Assembly (NCBI RefSeq): GCF_039852015.1
Contig: NZ_CP156627.1
Span: 372,001 to 436,000, forward strand
Length of the DNA stretch: 64,000 bases
Direction: 5' to 3'
Source of the DNA: Robbsia sp. KACC 23696
GTDB taxonomy: Bacteria > Pseudomonadota > Gammaproteobacteria > Burkholderiales > Burkholderiaceae
Below, piece after piece: positions 35,512-44,051 of this stretch. Position 1 is the stretch's first letter, and each line of letters starts with the position of its first letter. A program made the translations under genes and the position numbers. Below the pieces are notes generated by a model. The model worked only from the letters and a program-made list of their open reading frames with translations, had not been told where the DNA came from and searched no databases.

Positions 35512-36504
35512 CTAGACCAGCAAACAGGCCACGCGACACGCAGTCTTTTCCGACACCTTGTCGAGCAGCAAAGGTGTTTCGACCGCGCAGCGCGCCTCCC
35601 GTTTAGGGCAACGTGTATGAAAGACGCAGCCACTGGGCGGATTGATCGGGCTGGGAATGTCGTCTGAAAGAATCTTCACGACCTGACCGCGCGCGGCAAA
35701 CGGGTCGGGAATCGGGATCGCCGATATCAGGGCCTGCGTATAGGGATGCTTCGGCTCGCGGAACAACGCCTCCTTGTCGGCCATCTCCATCACCCGGCCG
35801 AGATACATCACCACGACGCGATCCGCTATATGCTTCACGACAGCCAGATCATGGGAGATAAAGATCAACGCCAGTCCCATCTCCTTTTGCAAGGTCTTCA
35901 AGAGATTGACGATCTGTGCCTGAATCGAGACATCCAACGCCGATACGGGCTCGTCGCAGACCACCAGCTTAGGCTCGATAATCAACGCTCTTGCGATGCC
36001 GATACGTTGACATTGCCCTCCGGAAAACTCGTGCGCATAACGATTCACCATATCCTCTCGCAGACCCACCTTGGCCATCATTGCCCTGACCGCCGTCAAC
36101 CTCGCGGCCTTAGACATGCCAGGGCGATGCACCTGCAGCGGCTCGGCGATGATCTGCCCGATCGTCATCCTGGGATCCAGGGACGCTAGCGGATCTTGAA
36201 AAATGATTTGCATGGCGCTTCGGGCGTCATGCCACGCTTTTGTCGCACCGACGTCGAGCGGCTTGCCCATCCATGCAACGGTGCCCGCGGTGCGCGGTAC
36301 CAGATTCAAGATCGCACGCGCCAACGTCGACTTTCCGCATCCCGACTCCCCGACCACGCACAAGGTCTCGCCGGCATACAAATCGAAACTGACACCATCC
36401 ACCGCCTTCAATTGCTTCGGAAGCGCCCACGGTAGCTGGCCTTTCGGCTTGACCTTGAAATGCACCCGGATATCACGCACTTTCAATATGGCGGCGTCAC
36501 GCAT
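35512..36504 (-). CDS. oppF: Oligopeptide ABC transporter, ATP-binding subunit F
   Basis: A 330-residue ABC ATPase. It has Walker A GESGCGKST, the signature FSGGQCQRIGIARAL, and Walker B LVVCDEPVSALD. The C-terminal oligopeptide-transporter extension has GCVFHTRCPKREARCAVE, the Cys-rich motif that in OppD/DppD-type proteins holds an iron-sulfur cluster. It powers peptide import with the oppD product. ATG 36504 overlaps the oppD 3' end by 8 bp, so the two are translationally linked. It is the last gene of the minus-strand run beginning with exbB. Confidence 0.93.
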   Translation of the reverse strand: MRDAAILKVRDIRVHFKVKPKGQLPWALPKQLKAVDGVSFDLYAGETLCVVGESGCGKSTLARAILNLVPRTAGTVAWMGKPLDVGATKAWHDARSAMQIIFQDPLASLDPRMTIGQIIAEPLQVHRPGMSKAARLTAVRAMMAKVGLREDMVNRYAHEFSGGQCQRIGIARALIIEPKLVVCDEPVSALDVSIQAQIVNLLKTLQKEMGLALIFISHDLAVVKHIADRVVVMYLGRVMEMADKEALFREPKHPYTQALISAIPIPDPFAARGQVVKILSDDIPSPINPPSGCVFHTRCPKREARCAVETPLLLDKVSEKTACRVACLLV

Positions 36505-37495
36505 GATGGCACTCCCGCACTTCAGAAATGGGTCGATAGCATGCGCGCAGCCAGGACGGGGCGTCCGGAAGCGCAGCGAGCGGCGGCTGCGACTCGCCGC
36601 AATGCGGCATCGCCAGTGCACACCGCGCTTGAAACGGGCATCCTGCGGGCGGATCGGCCATATTGGGCGGATTACCGGGGATACCAACGAGCGCGTCGTC
36701 GGGTCGGTCCAGACGGGGCAACGCTTTCAGCAATCCGACGGTATAGGGATGCGAAGGCCGCGTGAACAGTTCGCCTGCATGGCAGTGCTCCATGACGCGG
36801 CCGCCATACATCACCATGACCTTTTCACACAAGCCGGCGACGACACCCAGATCGTGTGTGATCAAGACGATGGCCGTGCCGAAATCGCGCTGGAGATCGC
36901 GCATCAGTTGCAGCACCTGTGCCTGCACCGTCACATCGAGTGCCGTAGTCGGCTCGTCCGCGAACAGGACCTTCGGTTCGCACAACAAGGCCATCGCGAT
37001 CATGACGCGTTGACGCATGCCGCCCGACAGCTCGTGCGGATACTGTCCGATACGATGCGCCGCTTCCGGGATCCGAACCGCTTCCAGCATCGAGATGCAC
37101 CGCCGCCTGGCCTCGCGCCGCGTCATCTTCTTGTGTAGTTGCAGGACCTCCGTCATCTGGCGTTCAATCGTCAAATAGGGATTCAGCGACGTCATCGCAT
37201 CTTGAAAAACCATCGAAAGATGGTTGCCGCGAATACCGTTCAAGGTCTTCGTCGGCATCGTCAGCAAGTCCTGTCCTTCGAACAAAGCGGTTCCGCTCGC
37301 TTTGCCGTTGCTTGCCAATAAGCCGAGCATCGCCAAAACGCTCTGGCTTTTCCCGGACCCCGACTCACCGACGATCCCCAAGGTACTACCGGGCTCCAGA
37401 TCGAAGCTCACCCCGTTTACAGCTTGCACGGAGCGATCGTGCGATGTGAATCTCACGGCGAGGTCTCGCACTTTCAACAAAGTCATGGCGCTCAT
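36497..37495 (-). CDS. oppD: Oligopeptide ABC transporter, ATP-binding subunit D
   Basis: A 332-residue ABC ATPase. It has Walker A GESGSGKSQ (the usual Thr/Ser after Lys is Ser), the signature LSGGMRQRVMIAMAL and Walker B VLFADEPTTALD. The C-terminal GCPFQARCALAMPHC motif is the Cys-rich oligopeptide domain. Its ATG overlaps the oppC stop (ATGA), and it is followed by the overlapping oppF. It forms the ATPase heterodimer with oppF under the two permeases. Confidence 0.93.
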   Translation of the reverse strand: MSAMTLLKVRDLAVRFTSHDRSVQAVNGVSFDLEPGSTLGIVGESGSGKSQSVLAMLGLLASNGKASGTALFEGQDLLTMPTKTLNGIRGNHLSMVFQDAMTSLNPYLTIERQMTEVLQLHKKMTRREARRRCISMLEAVRIPEAAHRIGQYPHELSGGMRQRVMIAMALLCEPKVLFADEPTTALDVTVQAQVLQLMRDLQRDFGTAIVLITHDLGVVAGLCEKVMVMYGGRVMEHCHAGELFTRPSHPYTVGLLKALPRLDRPDDALVGIPGNPPNMADPPAGCPFQARCALAMPHCGESQPPLAALPDAPSWLRACYRPISEVRECHHA

Positions 37496-38409
37496 CGCTC
37501 CTTCGGGTCGAGCGCATCACGCATCCCATCGCCGACGAAATTAATGCAATACAAGGTAGCGGACAACAGCAACGCGGGGAACAACAGCGCCCACGGTGCG
37601 GCGTCCATCGATCCAATTCCATCTTGAATCAGCACGCCCCAACTGGTCATCGGCTCCTGCACGCCCAATCCAAGAAAGGACAGGACCGATTCCGTCAGAA
37701 TCACACCCGGCACCGTCACCGTCGTGTAAATCGCGACGATACCAAGCAAATTCGGAATGACGTGCCGCCAGATGATGCCGGGCGTCGACACACCGATCGC
37801 ACGGGCGGCCTCGACGTATTCCCTCGATCTGATCGCGAGCGTCTGTCCCCTGACCACGCGCGCCATGTCCATCCACGAAAAGACCGTGATGGTCAGCACC
37901 ACGAGGTAGAAATCACGTCCGAGCAGCGTCACCATCAGGATGGCGATCAGCAAATAGGGAATGGCATACATCATGTCGACGATACGCATCATCGCGTTGT
38001 CGAGACGCCCACCGATGAAGCCGGCGACCGCACCCCATATGATGCCGAGTATCACCGAGGTGATCGTGCCCAAGGCGCCGACCAGTAACGATATCCGGCC
38101 TCCGATCAAACACCGCACCAAGAGATCGCGACCATTCTCGTCAGTACCGAAAAGATGCCAGGCGGTCCACTCGGGGGGAGAGTTAATCGCATTCCAGTCC
38201 GACGTATCGAAATCATTGGGCAACAACATCGGTCCGACGATACAACAGAGCGTCATGACGATGAGCACTGCCACGCTGACGACCGCTGCGCGGTTGCGCG
38301 TAAAGCGACGGCGTGCATCTTGCCAGGGGCTCCGGCCCGCAACCGGCAACGCACCGGCAGCGGCAGTCAGCGCCGGCATCGCCGCGCGCTGTTTTGCATG
38401 AGGTTTCAT
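37492..38409 (-). CDS. oppC: Oligopeptide ABC transporter permease C
   Basis: A 305-residue inner-membrane permease with six spans. The N-terminal hydrophilic arm precedes TM1 (RNRAAVVSVAVLIVMTL). The EAA loop reads EYVEAARAIGVSTPGIIWRHVIPN, the contact site for the ATPases. The conserved FGTDENGRDLL is the OppC N-terminal domain hallmark. ATG 38409 has GGAG upstream and lies 13 bp after oppB; a longer start at 38460 would overlap oppB. The stop overlaps oppD. Confidence 0.92.
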   Translation of the reverse strand: MKPHAKQRAAMPALTAAAGALPVAGRSPWQDARRRFTRNRAAVVSVAVLIVMTLCCIVGPMLLPNDFDTSDWNAINSPPEWTAWHLFGTDENGRDLLVRCLIGGRISLLVGALGTITSVILGIIWGAVAGFIGGRLDNAMMRIVDMMYAIPYLLIAILMVTLLGRDFYLVVLTITVFSWMDMARVVRGQTLAIRSREYVEAARAIGVSTPGIIWRHVIPNLLGIVAIYTTVTVPGVILTESVLSFLGLGVQEPMTSWGVLIQDGIGSMDAAPWALLFPALLLSATLYCINFVGDGMRDALDPKER

Positions 38410-38422
38410 CGTGCTCCGGGCC

Positions 38423-39343
38423 TCAGTAACGAATCTTCGGATCGAGCCAGGCGTAGGCAAGATCGACGGCCAGGTTCAGCAGCACCGCGACGACGGTGAC
38501 CAATACGACAAGGCCCAAGACCAAGGTGTAGTCGCGATTCTCTGCGCCATTCACGATCAATTTCCCCAAACCCGGCAAGGAAAAGACCGATTCCGTCACC
38601 ACCGCCGCGGTGATCGATCCGATCGCCAACGGGCCAAGCACGGAAACCACCGGAATCAAGGTTGGTCGCAAAGCATGTCGCAACACCACGGTGCGCCGCG
38701 ACAAGCCTTTGGAAAAGGCCGTGCGGATATAGTCGGTATTCATCACCTCGATCAAACTGGCACGGGCTACCCGTCCGATCGTCGCGATATTGACGATGGT
38801 CAATAAGGCGATCGGCAACACCATGTATCGCACGTTGAAGTTATCCCACCCCCCTGCCGGAAACCACTTCAGCAAAATGGCGAAAAACAGTATCAACACC
38901 GGACCAATGACGAACGAGGGGAACGCACTGCCGGCATTGCTGATCATCATCAAAAGATAATCGACCGGGCTATTACGATACAAGGCCGCACACATGCCCA
39001 AGGCGATGCCGAACACGATCGAGATGGCCATGGCCGTCCCTCCGACCGTCAATGACACCGGTAACGCCTGGCGAACCAATGCATTCACGCTCCAGTCCGC
39101 GTAGCGGAAAGAAGCGCCCAGGTCACCGTGCAGCAAGCTCCACAGATAAAGCAGGTATTGCTTCCACAATGGCTGATCGAGATGATATTTCGCTTGCAGA
39201 TTGGCCAGCACCGCGGCGGAGACCTTGCGGTCGCCGTCGAACGGCCCCCCTGGCGTGACGTGTAGCAACAGATAACAGACCGTGATGACAATCAGCAACG
39301 TCGGCACCGTGAAGAGCACGCGCCGCAACGTGTAAGACCACAT
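38423..39343 (-). CDS. oppB: Oligopeptide ABC transporter permease B
   Basis: A 306-residue permease with six spans. It starts MWSYTLRRVLFTVPTLLIV, the standard OppB/DppB first span. HLDQPLWKQYLLYL precedes the second. The EAA loop contains YIRTAFSKGLSRRTVVLRHALR. It pairs with oppC to form the channel. It lies 78 bp after oppA and 13 bp before oppC. Confidence 0.93.
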   Translation of the reverse strand: MWSYTLRRVLFTVPTLLIVITVCYLLLHVTPGGPFDGDRKVSAAVLANLQAKYHLDQPLWKQYLLYLWSLLHGDLGASFRYADWSVNALVRQALPVSLTVGGTAMAISIVFGIALGMCAALYRNSPVDYLLMMISNAGSAFPSFVIGPVLILFFAILLKWFPAGGWDNFNVRYMVLPIALLTIVNIATIGRVARASLIEVMNTDYIRTAFSKGLSRRTVVLRHALRPTLIPVVSVLGPLAIGSITAAVVTESVFSLPGLGKLIVNGAENRDYTLVLGLVVLVTVVAVLLNLAVDLAYAWLDPKIRY

Positions 39344-39421
39344 GAACGCCTCCAGCAGACAGACGCAAACCGGCGCGGGTTACACGCCGTGCAGACCTGT
39401 CAGGGTTATGCCATTAATCGA

Positions 39422-41062
39422 TCAATGCTTCAGGATGTACAAATCCTTTCCACGAAATCGATCCAGCAAATTGTCTTCGGTATAGCCGCCCACATAAGGC
39501 TTGACCAGGCGCGGTATCGTGATTTGAGAGAGCGGAATAATCGGATAGCCCTCCATGATTTCCGTGGCCGCTTGCGTCTGCAGCGTCTTTCTAACGACCG
39601 GATCGTTCGACGCGGACGCTTTATCAAGGAGGCTCTGCGCTTTCGGGTCGCAATAGTTCGAGTCGTTCTGATCCGAATGGCAGGCGATCAAGGTCAGGAA
39701 GGTACTCGCATCGTTGTAGTCACCCACCCAGCCATTGCGGGCCACCTGATATTGTCCGGTATGCCGCTGTTTCATCAGCACGCGGAATTCCATCGCATCG
39801 ACTTCTGCATTCAAGCCGAGTTTGCTTTTCCATTCGGACGCGAGGAATATCGTGATGCGCTTATTGATTTCGCTGGTGTTATACGCGATATGCAAGGTCG
39901 TTCCCGCAGCCACGCCTGCTTCGCTCAACAGTGTCTTCGCCTCGGCAACGCGTTTCGGCATTGGCCAATCGGCCCACGCGTAACGGCTTACGTCGGCGCC
40001 ATTCGTCCCCGGGACGATCACGCCATATAACGGAATTTGCCCATCCGCCATGACCCTTTTCACAAGCAGATCGCGGTCGATGACCATCGACAACGCTTCG
40101 CGAACACGCACATCCTTCAATAGCGAATCGGCGGTGTTCAATGAAAAGTAGCGCAAACCCAATATCGGGTTGTTGTGAATTTCTTTTGGGAACTGCTGCT
40201 TCATGCGATCGTACGACCCAGGTGGCAATTGATACACCCAGTCGTTTGCGCCCGATTGATACATCTTCACATCGGTGTCTTCGTTCTCGACGGGCAGATA
40301 GGTCACCTGGGTCAACTGCACATTCGCCGCATCCCAATAATAGGGATTCTTGACCACGACGATCCGATCATTGACGGCCCAGGACTTCAGCATATAGGCG
40401 CCGTCGCTGACCATATTCCCGGGCTTTGTCCAGTTCTCGCCAAACTGCTTTACGACCGCCGCATTGATTGGCCCGAGATTGGAGTTCGCCATCAGCGACG
40501 GCAGGAACGGTACCGGGTTCGGCGTTTTGACCTCCAGCGTGTGCGCATCGATTGCGCGTACCCCCAAGGCCGACACGGGTTTCTTGCCTGCAGCAACATC
40601 GAGTCCGTTCAACAGGAACACGCCATAGGCGGTTGCGTAGGGCGAGGCGGTTTTAGGATCGACAAGGCGCTGCATGCCGTAGACAAAATCGCCCGCCACC
40701 AAGGGCGCGCCGTTGGACCATTTCGCATTGGGGCGCAGATGGAAAATCCAGGTATCAGGGTCTTTCTGTTCCCACTTTTCAGCCATCCCCGGCACGGTAC
40801 CGCCGTGGCTGTCATTCGCCGTCAAGCCCTCGAACAAGTCTTCGGTGACGGTATGCGCCGGCACGGATTCGGCCGTGTTCGGGTCGAGCGTTTCCACCTC
40901 GCTGCCTATATTACGCACCAGGGTCTGTTGTGCGGCGAGCTGCGTGCCGGGCGGAATCGCTGCCGCCTCGGCGAGGTGGTACAAGGCCATCCATAACGGC
41001 GCTGTTGCGAGGGCAACGGTAAAACCCGCCCTGTTCTTCCGTCGAAATACACTCTTATTCAT
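39422..41062 (-). CDS. oppA: Oligopeptide-binding periplasmic protein
   Basis: A 546-residue solute-binding protein of the OppA/MppA type. A signal peptide covers about 1-33, ending near AEAAA. The core is recognisable from SEVETLDPNTAESVPAHTV through GLTANDSHGGTVPGMAEKWE. The family closing motif is DGSYMLKSW-like (DGAYMLKSWAVND). The length matches E. coli OppA. ATG 41062 is chosen over 41149, because the signal starts there and GGAAGAG precedes it. It lies 125 bp after tonB, so it may share the exbB-exbD-tonB transcript or have its own promoter. The ligand could be a peptide, murein peptide or opine. Confidence 0.92.
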   Translation of the reverse strand: MNKSVFRRKNRAGFTVALATAPLWMALYHLAEAAAIPPGTQLAAQQTLVRNIGSEVETLDPNTAESVPAHTVTEDLFEGLTANDSHGGTVPGMAEKWEQKDPDTWIFHLRPNAKWSNGAPLVAGDFVYGMQRLVDPKTASPYATAYGVFLLNGLDVAAGKKPVSALGVRAIDAHTLEVKTPNPVPFLPSLMANSNLGPINAAVVKQFGENWTKPGNMVSDGAYMLKSWAVNDRIVVVKNPYYWDAANVQLTQVTYLPVENEDTDVKMYQSGANDWVYQLPPGSYDRMKQQFPKEIHNNPILGLRYFSLNTADSLLKDVRVREALSMVIDRDLLVKRVMADGQIPLYGVIVPGTNGADVSRYAWADWPMPKRVAEAKTLLSEAGVAAGTTLHIAYNTSEINKRITIFLASEWKSKLGLNAEVDAMEFRVLMKQRHTGQYQVARNGWVGDYNDASTFLTLIACHSDQNDSNYCDPKAQSLLDKASASNDPVVRKTLQTQAATEIMEGYPIIPLSQITIPRLVKPYVGGYTEDNLLDRFRGKDLYILKH

Positions 41063-41187
41063 ACCACTCTTCCATGATTTTCCCACCACGTTGAGGCTCG
41101 GCGTCGTACCGATTCCTCCAAGCAGGCGCCGTCTGAAGGACGCCCTCACTTAGCGGGCTTGCAGACCCGCGCGATCGCCTAGCCGAG

Positions 41188-41988
41188 TCATTGATCGTCG
41201 TCGCTTCCCGAGGTGGTCTTGAATGAAAACACCACTTCACCCACGTACGACGTCGCGTTTTTCTGGCACTTATAGGCTTTCGCCGCGGCGATCACCGCTT
41301 CGTTGAACACCGTTGTCGGCGGCGAAGCCCGCACGATCGTGACATCGCCGACACTGCCATCCGGATTGATCGTCAGATGCGCGGTGACGTCGGACGAGAT
41401 GCCGCGCTGCAATGCCGCTTTTGGAATAGTCGGCTGCACGGACTGACAATGCCCGCGACCGTCGACGACACCATGCAGCGCGGGTGGCGCGGGTGGCGCA
41501 GCAGGAGCGGCCGGCGCCGGCGGTGCAGCCGCTACCGTCGGAGCGGCCGGCGCCGCATCCGCTGGCGCGGTAGCCAATGCCGGCGCTTGGGCCGCAGGAT
41601 GCGGCGCAGCGGGGATCACCGCGGGTTTCGGCACAGGCGCTGGTTTAGCCGGGGGCGCTTTCGGTGGCGGCTTCGGCGGTGGCGGCTTCGGCGTCAAAGG
41701 CTTCGGTGCCGGTGGCGGCTCAAGCTTCTTGACTTCCGGTGGAGGCGGAGGCGGCGGTGGTGGAGGCATCGTAATACGCATGGTCCGCGGCGGCGGCGGC
41801 GGGGGCTCGGCTTTAATATGAGACACACCAAAAACAATCAAGCCTTCCACCATCAATGCGCCGATGATGGCCAGGACCATCGTGCGACGGCTGTGGCCCG
41901 GCGCCTGATCATGCGACGCCCACAGCGCGCCGCCCATTCGTTGTCCGCTTCCACGCGACGAGTCGCTCATAGTGTGCGGTCGACTCAT
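41188..41988 (-). CDS. tonB: TonB energy transducer
   Basis: A 266-residue TonB protein that carries proton-motive energy from ExbB/ExbD to outer-membrane receptors. One membrane span is at 37-57. A very long Pro/Lys/Ala-rich region (61-172) includes a run of ten prolines, and it bridges the periplasm. The C-terminal TonB domain (175-266) contains YKCQ near its end, two Cys (HCQS, YKCQ) that may form a disulfide, and VGEVVFSF. The start overlaps the exbD stop (ATGA). It faces the receptor gene through the exbB promoter region. Confidence 0.93.
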   Translation of the reverse strand: MSRPHTMSDSSRGSGQRMGGALWASHDQAPGHSRRTMVLAIIGALMVEGLIVFGVSHIKAEPPPPPPRTMRITMPPPPPPPPPPEVKKLEPPPAPKPLTPKPPPPKPPPKAPPAKPAPVPKPAVIPAAPHPAAQAPALATAPADAAPAAPTVAAAPPAPAAPAAPPAPPALHGVVDGRGHCQSVQPTIPKAALQRGISSDVTAHLTINPDGSVGDVTIVRASPPTTVFNEAVIAAAKAYKCQKNATSYVGEVVFSFKTTSGSDDDQ

Positions 41989-42404
41989 GGTGCCGGGTTC
42001 GTGACCAGCGCCACGGAGCTGATCCCCGCAGTGCGGACGATGTCCATCACGCCAATGATCTTTTTATAGTCCACGCCTTCGTCACCGGCTATCGCGACAT
42101 CGACCTCCTTGTTCGATGCTTCTAGCGATTTCAACTGTGCGTCGAGCGCGGTGGCGTCCACCGGTTTGCCATCCATGAAGAAGTCGCCCGCCTTCGTGAC
42201 GCCGATCGATACTTTGACGGATTTCTGCAAAGGCTGTGCAGTGCTTGACTGGGGTAAATCCAATTTGATACCAGCGCCCTGAATCATCTTCAAGGTTGCC
42301 AGCATGAAGAAAACGAGCAGGAACATCATGATGTCGATCATCGGAATGATCTCGATCCGCGCCTTCTCCTCCGCGCCCAAATAATGACTGCGGTGATTTC
42401 GCAT
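41985..42404 (-). CDS. exbD: ExbD-family biopolymer transport protein
   Basis: A 139-residue protein with one N-terminal span (IEIIPMIDIMMFLLVFFM, about 18-38) bearing the proton-conducting Asp, and a periplasmic domain. It works with ExbB as the proton channel that energises TonB. It lies 55 bp after exbB and overlaps tonB by 4 bp. Confidence 0.93.
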   Translation of the reverse strand: MRNHRSHYLGAEEKARIEIIPMIDIMMFLLVFFMLATLKMIQGAGIKLDLPQSSTAQPLQKSVKVSIGVTKAGDFFMDGKPVDATALDAQLKSLEASNKEVDVAIAGDEGVDYKKIIGVMDIVRTAGISSVALVTNPAP

Positions 42405-42459
42405 CTACGGCCTCTCTATCTCAATGGTTCGGCTTCTGTGCTGTGGTCGCTTGGCGAAC

Positions 42460-43071
42460 TCAAACAGAGAATCGAGAAACCAGCATCGACTTGATCAGAT
42501 CGAATTGATTGACCGTCATACGAATGCGCTTGTTGAAATAGTTCAGGAAGATTACGCAGATAATCGCGATCAATAGTCCGCAGGCAGTCGACGTCAAAGC
42601 ATGTCCGATACCCCCTGTCACCCCATTCGGATTCGACGTGCCGCTTGCACCGAGTACGTTGAACGACTGCACCATCCCAAAAATCGTGCCGAGCAAGCCA
42701 AGCAACGGCCCCAGTGTCACGGCCGTGTCGAGGATCCATAGATTGCGATCGAGACGCGGCATTTGAAACATGATGGTCTCCTCGATTTCACGTTCCACCG
42801 CCTCTTCCGCGCGACCATTCATCTTGACGGCGGAACGAACGAGTTCCGTCTGCACTGCGCTTGCGTAGTGCGCGATCAGCTTTTCCGCATCCTGTGTATT
42901 GTTTTCGCTTAACAACTTCAGGTCGTGCGCAATCGTCTTTCCGCTAAATACCGCACGAGAGAAGAACGCTAATCGTTCGATGATGACGGCGATCCCCAAC
43001 AGGAAGATCAACGCCAGTACGGGAATCAAGCCCATCGATTGGGCGGAATACTCGATCAAGTTGTGCAGCAC
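42460..43071 (-). CDS. exbB: ExbB/TolQ-family proton channel
   Basis: A 203-residue inner-membrane protein with three spans: about 10-33, a pair around 118-140, and 158-178. The TolQ/ExbB signature reads LGPLLGLLGTIFGMVQSF, then GIGHALTSTACGLLIAI. It is the first gene of the exbB-exbD-tonB-opp run. A 55-bp gap follows. It diverges from the receptor gene across a long AT-rich region. Confidence 0.93.
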   Translation of the reverse strand: MLHNLIEYSAQSMGLIPVLALIFLLGIAVIIERLAFFSRAVFSGKTIAHDLKLLSENNTQDAEKLIAHYASAVQTELVRSAVKMNGRAEEAVEREIEETIMFQMPRLDRNLWILDTAVTLGPLLGLLGTIFGMVQSFNVLGASGTSNPNGVTGGIGHALTSTACGLLIAIICVIFLNYFNKRIRMTVNQFDLIKSMLVSRFSV

Positions 43072-43578
43072 TGCAGACTCCGGTTAGGACTGGTTCAGAC
43101 TGAATGCGAATGCGTGAAGGTCGCGCATCGCTAAAAACGACGGGGATAGGGTGCGTCGTTTGGCGGCCGTCTAAAGCATCGTCCATGCCAGATCGCATGA
43201 TTACAAAACACCGACTTTCCTTACCTTTTTCGCAAGTCCTTGGCGCGACAGTGCATTCACTATCCGAATATTTATTATTCAGACCCCCTTAATTTTTGAC
43301 CAGTGATGTCCAACGCATCATCGCTATTTATTTGATAACGATGAAATTAGGAAATAGGCATTCCAATTTGGTGCATCACGGGTTCAACATTACGAAATGC
43401 ACCGTAAGCGTGAAATAGCACTTTCACAATCTTTCAGCAATATATAAATTTCTTTATAAATCAACAATTTGATTGACATTTCATTCGGACGACTTGCCAT
43501 ATTTACGAAATTTCAATTTACTTTCAATGAAAGGATCTGGGTTGATTTTCTAATTTTTTAATCGTTGATCGTGATAAA

Positions 43579-43600
43579 TATTACGTAACTATTACGTAAC
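43579..43600 (+). repeat. Tandem TATTACGTAAC direct repeat
   Basis: Two exact, adjacent 11-bp copies of TATTACGTAAC, each containing the palindrome TTACGTAA, so two sites lie on one face of the helix one turn apart. It is a likely regulator-binding site for the receptor/exb divergent region. Confidence 0.55.
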
Positions 43601-43935
43601 AAAACGGTGCTGACATATCAATGGAAGATTAAATACGTCACGACAAAATAGTTTTTTATCGCAATTTTCGTATGGTAACGACGCTCGTTTTCAGGACGGA
43701 TTGGATGAATGAATCGAAATATTTCTAACGACGTTATCGCCATATATTTCATTCACTTACTTAGAAAACAAACCCCGTAAATGATCAGGATTCCAGATCG
43801 GCAGCCTCTTGGATGGCACACCTCATGCTCTAGGTGCGACCGCTTCAAAGATTCGCATCCACTCGACACGATCGAGAAAGCATGGGTGCCATGGGTGCGG
43901 TTCCCCAGCGAGGCAGCGTTGGTATTCACGAATAG

Positions 43936-43950
43936 CCCATGAATCATGGG
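43936..43950. repeat. Inverted repeat CCCATGA-A-TCATGGG
   Basis: Perfect 7-bp arms around one base in the receptor leader. Copies of CATGGGTG lie at 43880, 43889 and 43945. Confidence 0.4.
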
Positions 43951-44051
43951 TGAAAACATACGCCGACGTTGCCAGGCCACGTCCGAAAAACGGCGAAATG
44001 GCCAGGCTGAGGTCGATCAAAAAATTGCGAGATCATCAGAAGGGGTGGTAC

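Larger units (their letters stand above)
43072..44051. other. Large AT-rich divergent regulatory region exbB / TonB-dependent receptor
   Basis: About 980 bp without a supported gene, notably AT-rich from 43200 to 43780. It holds the tandem TATTACGTAAC repeat, a TTGACA (43473-43478), three copies of CATGGGTG and a CCCATGA-A-TCATGGG inverted repeat. An upstream reading frame joins the receptor ORF but is not conserved-looking. Confidence 0.6.

Noticed and set aside
35262-35633. A 123-codon minus-strand ORF at the end of oppF
   Set aside because: It overlaps the oppF C-terminus in another frame and is Arg/Ser/Leu-rich without features. The 35281-35511 interval is taken as non-coding.
43800-44051. 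Riboswitch in the TonB-dependent receptor leader
   Set aside because: The repeats and short hairpins do not match conserved cobalamin or other riboswitch cores that I can recognise.
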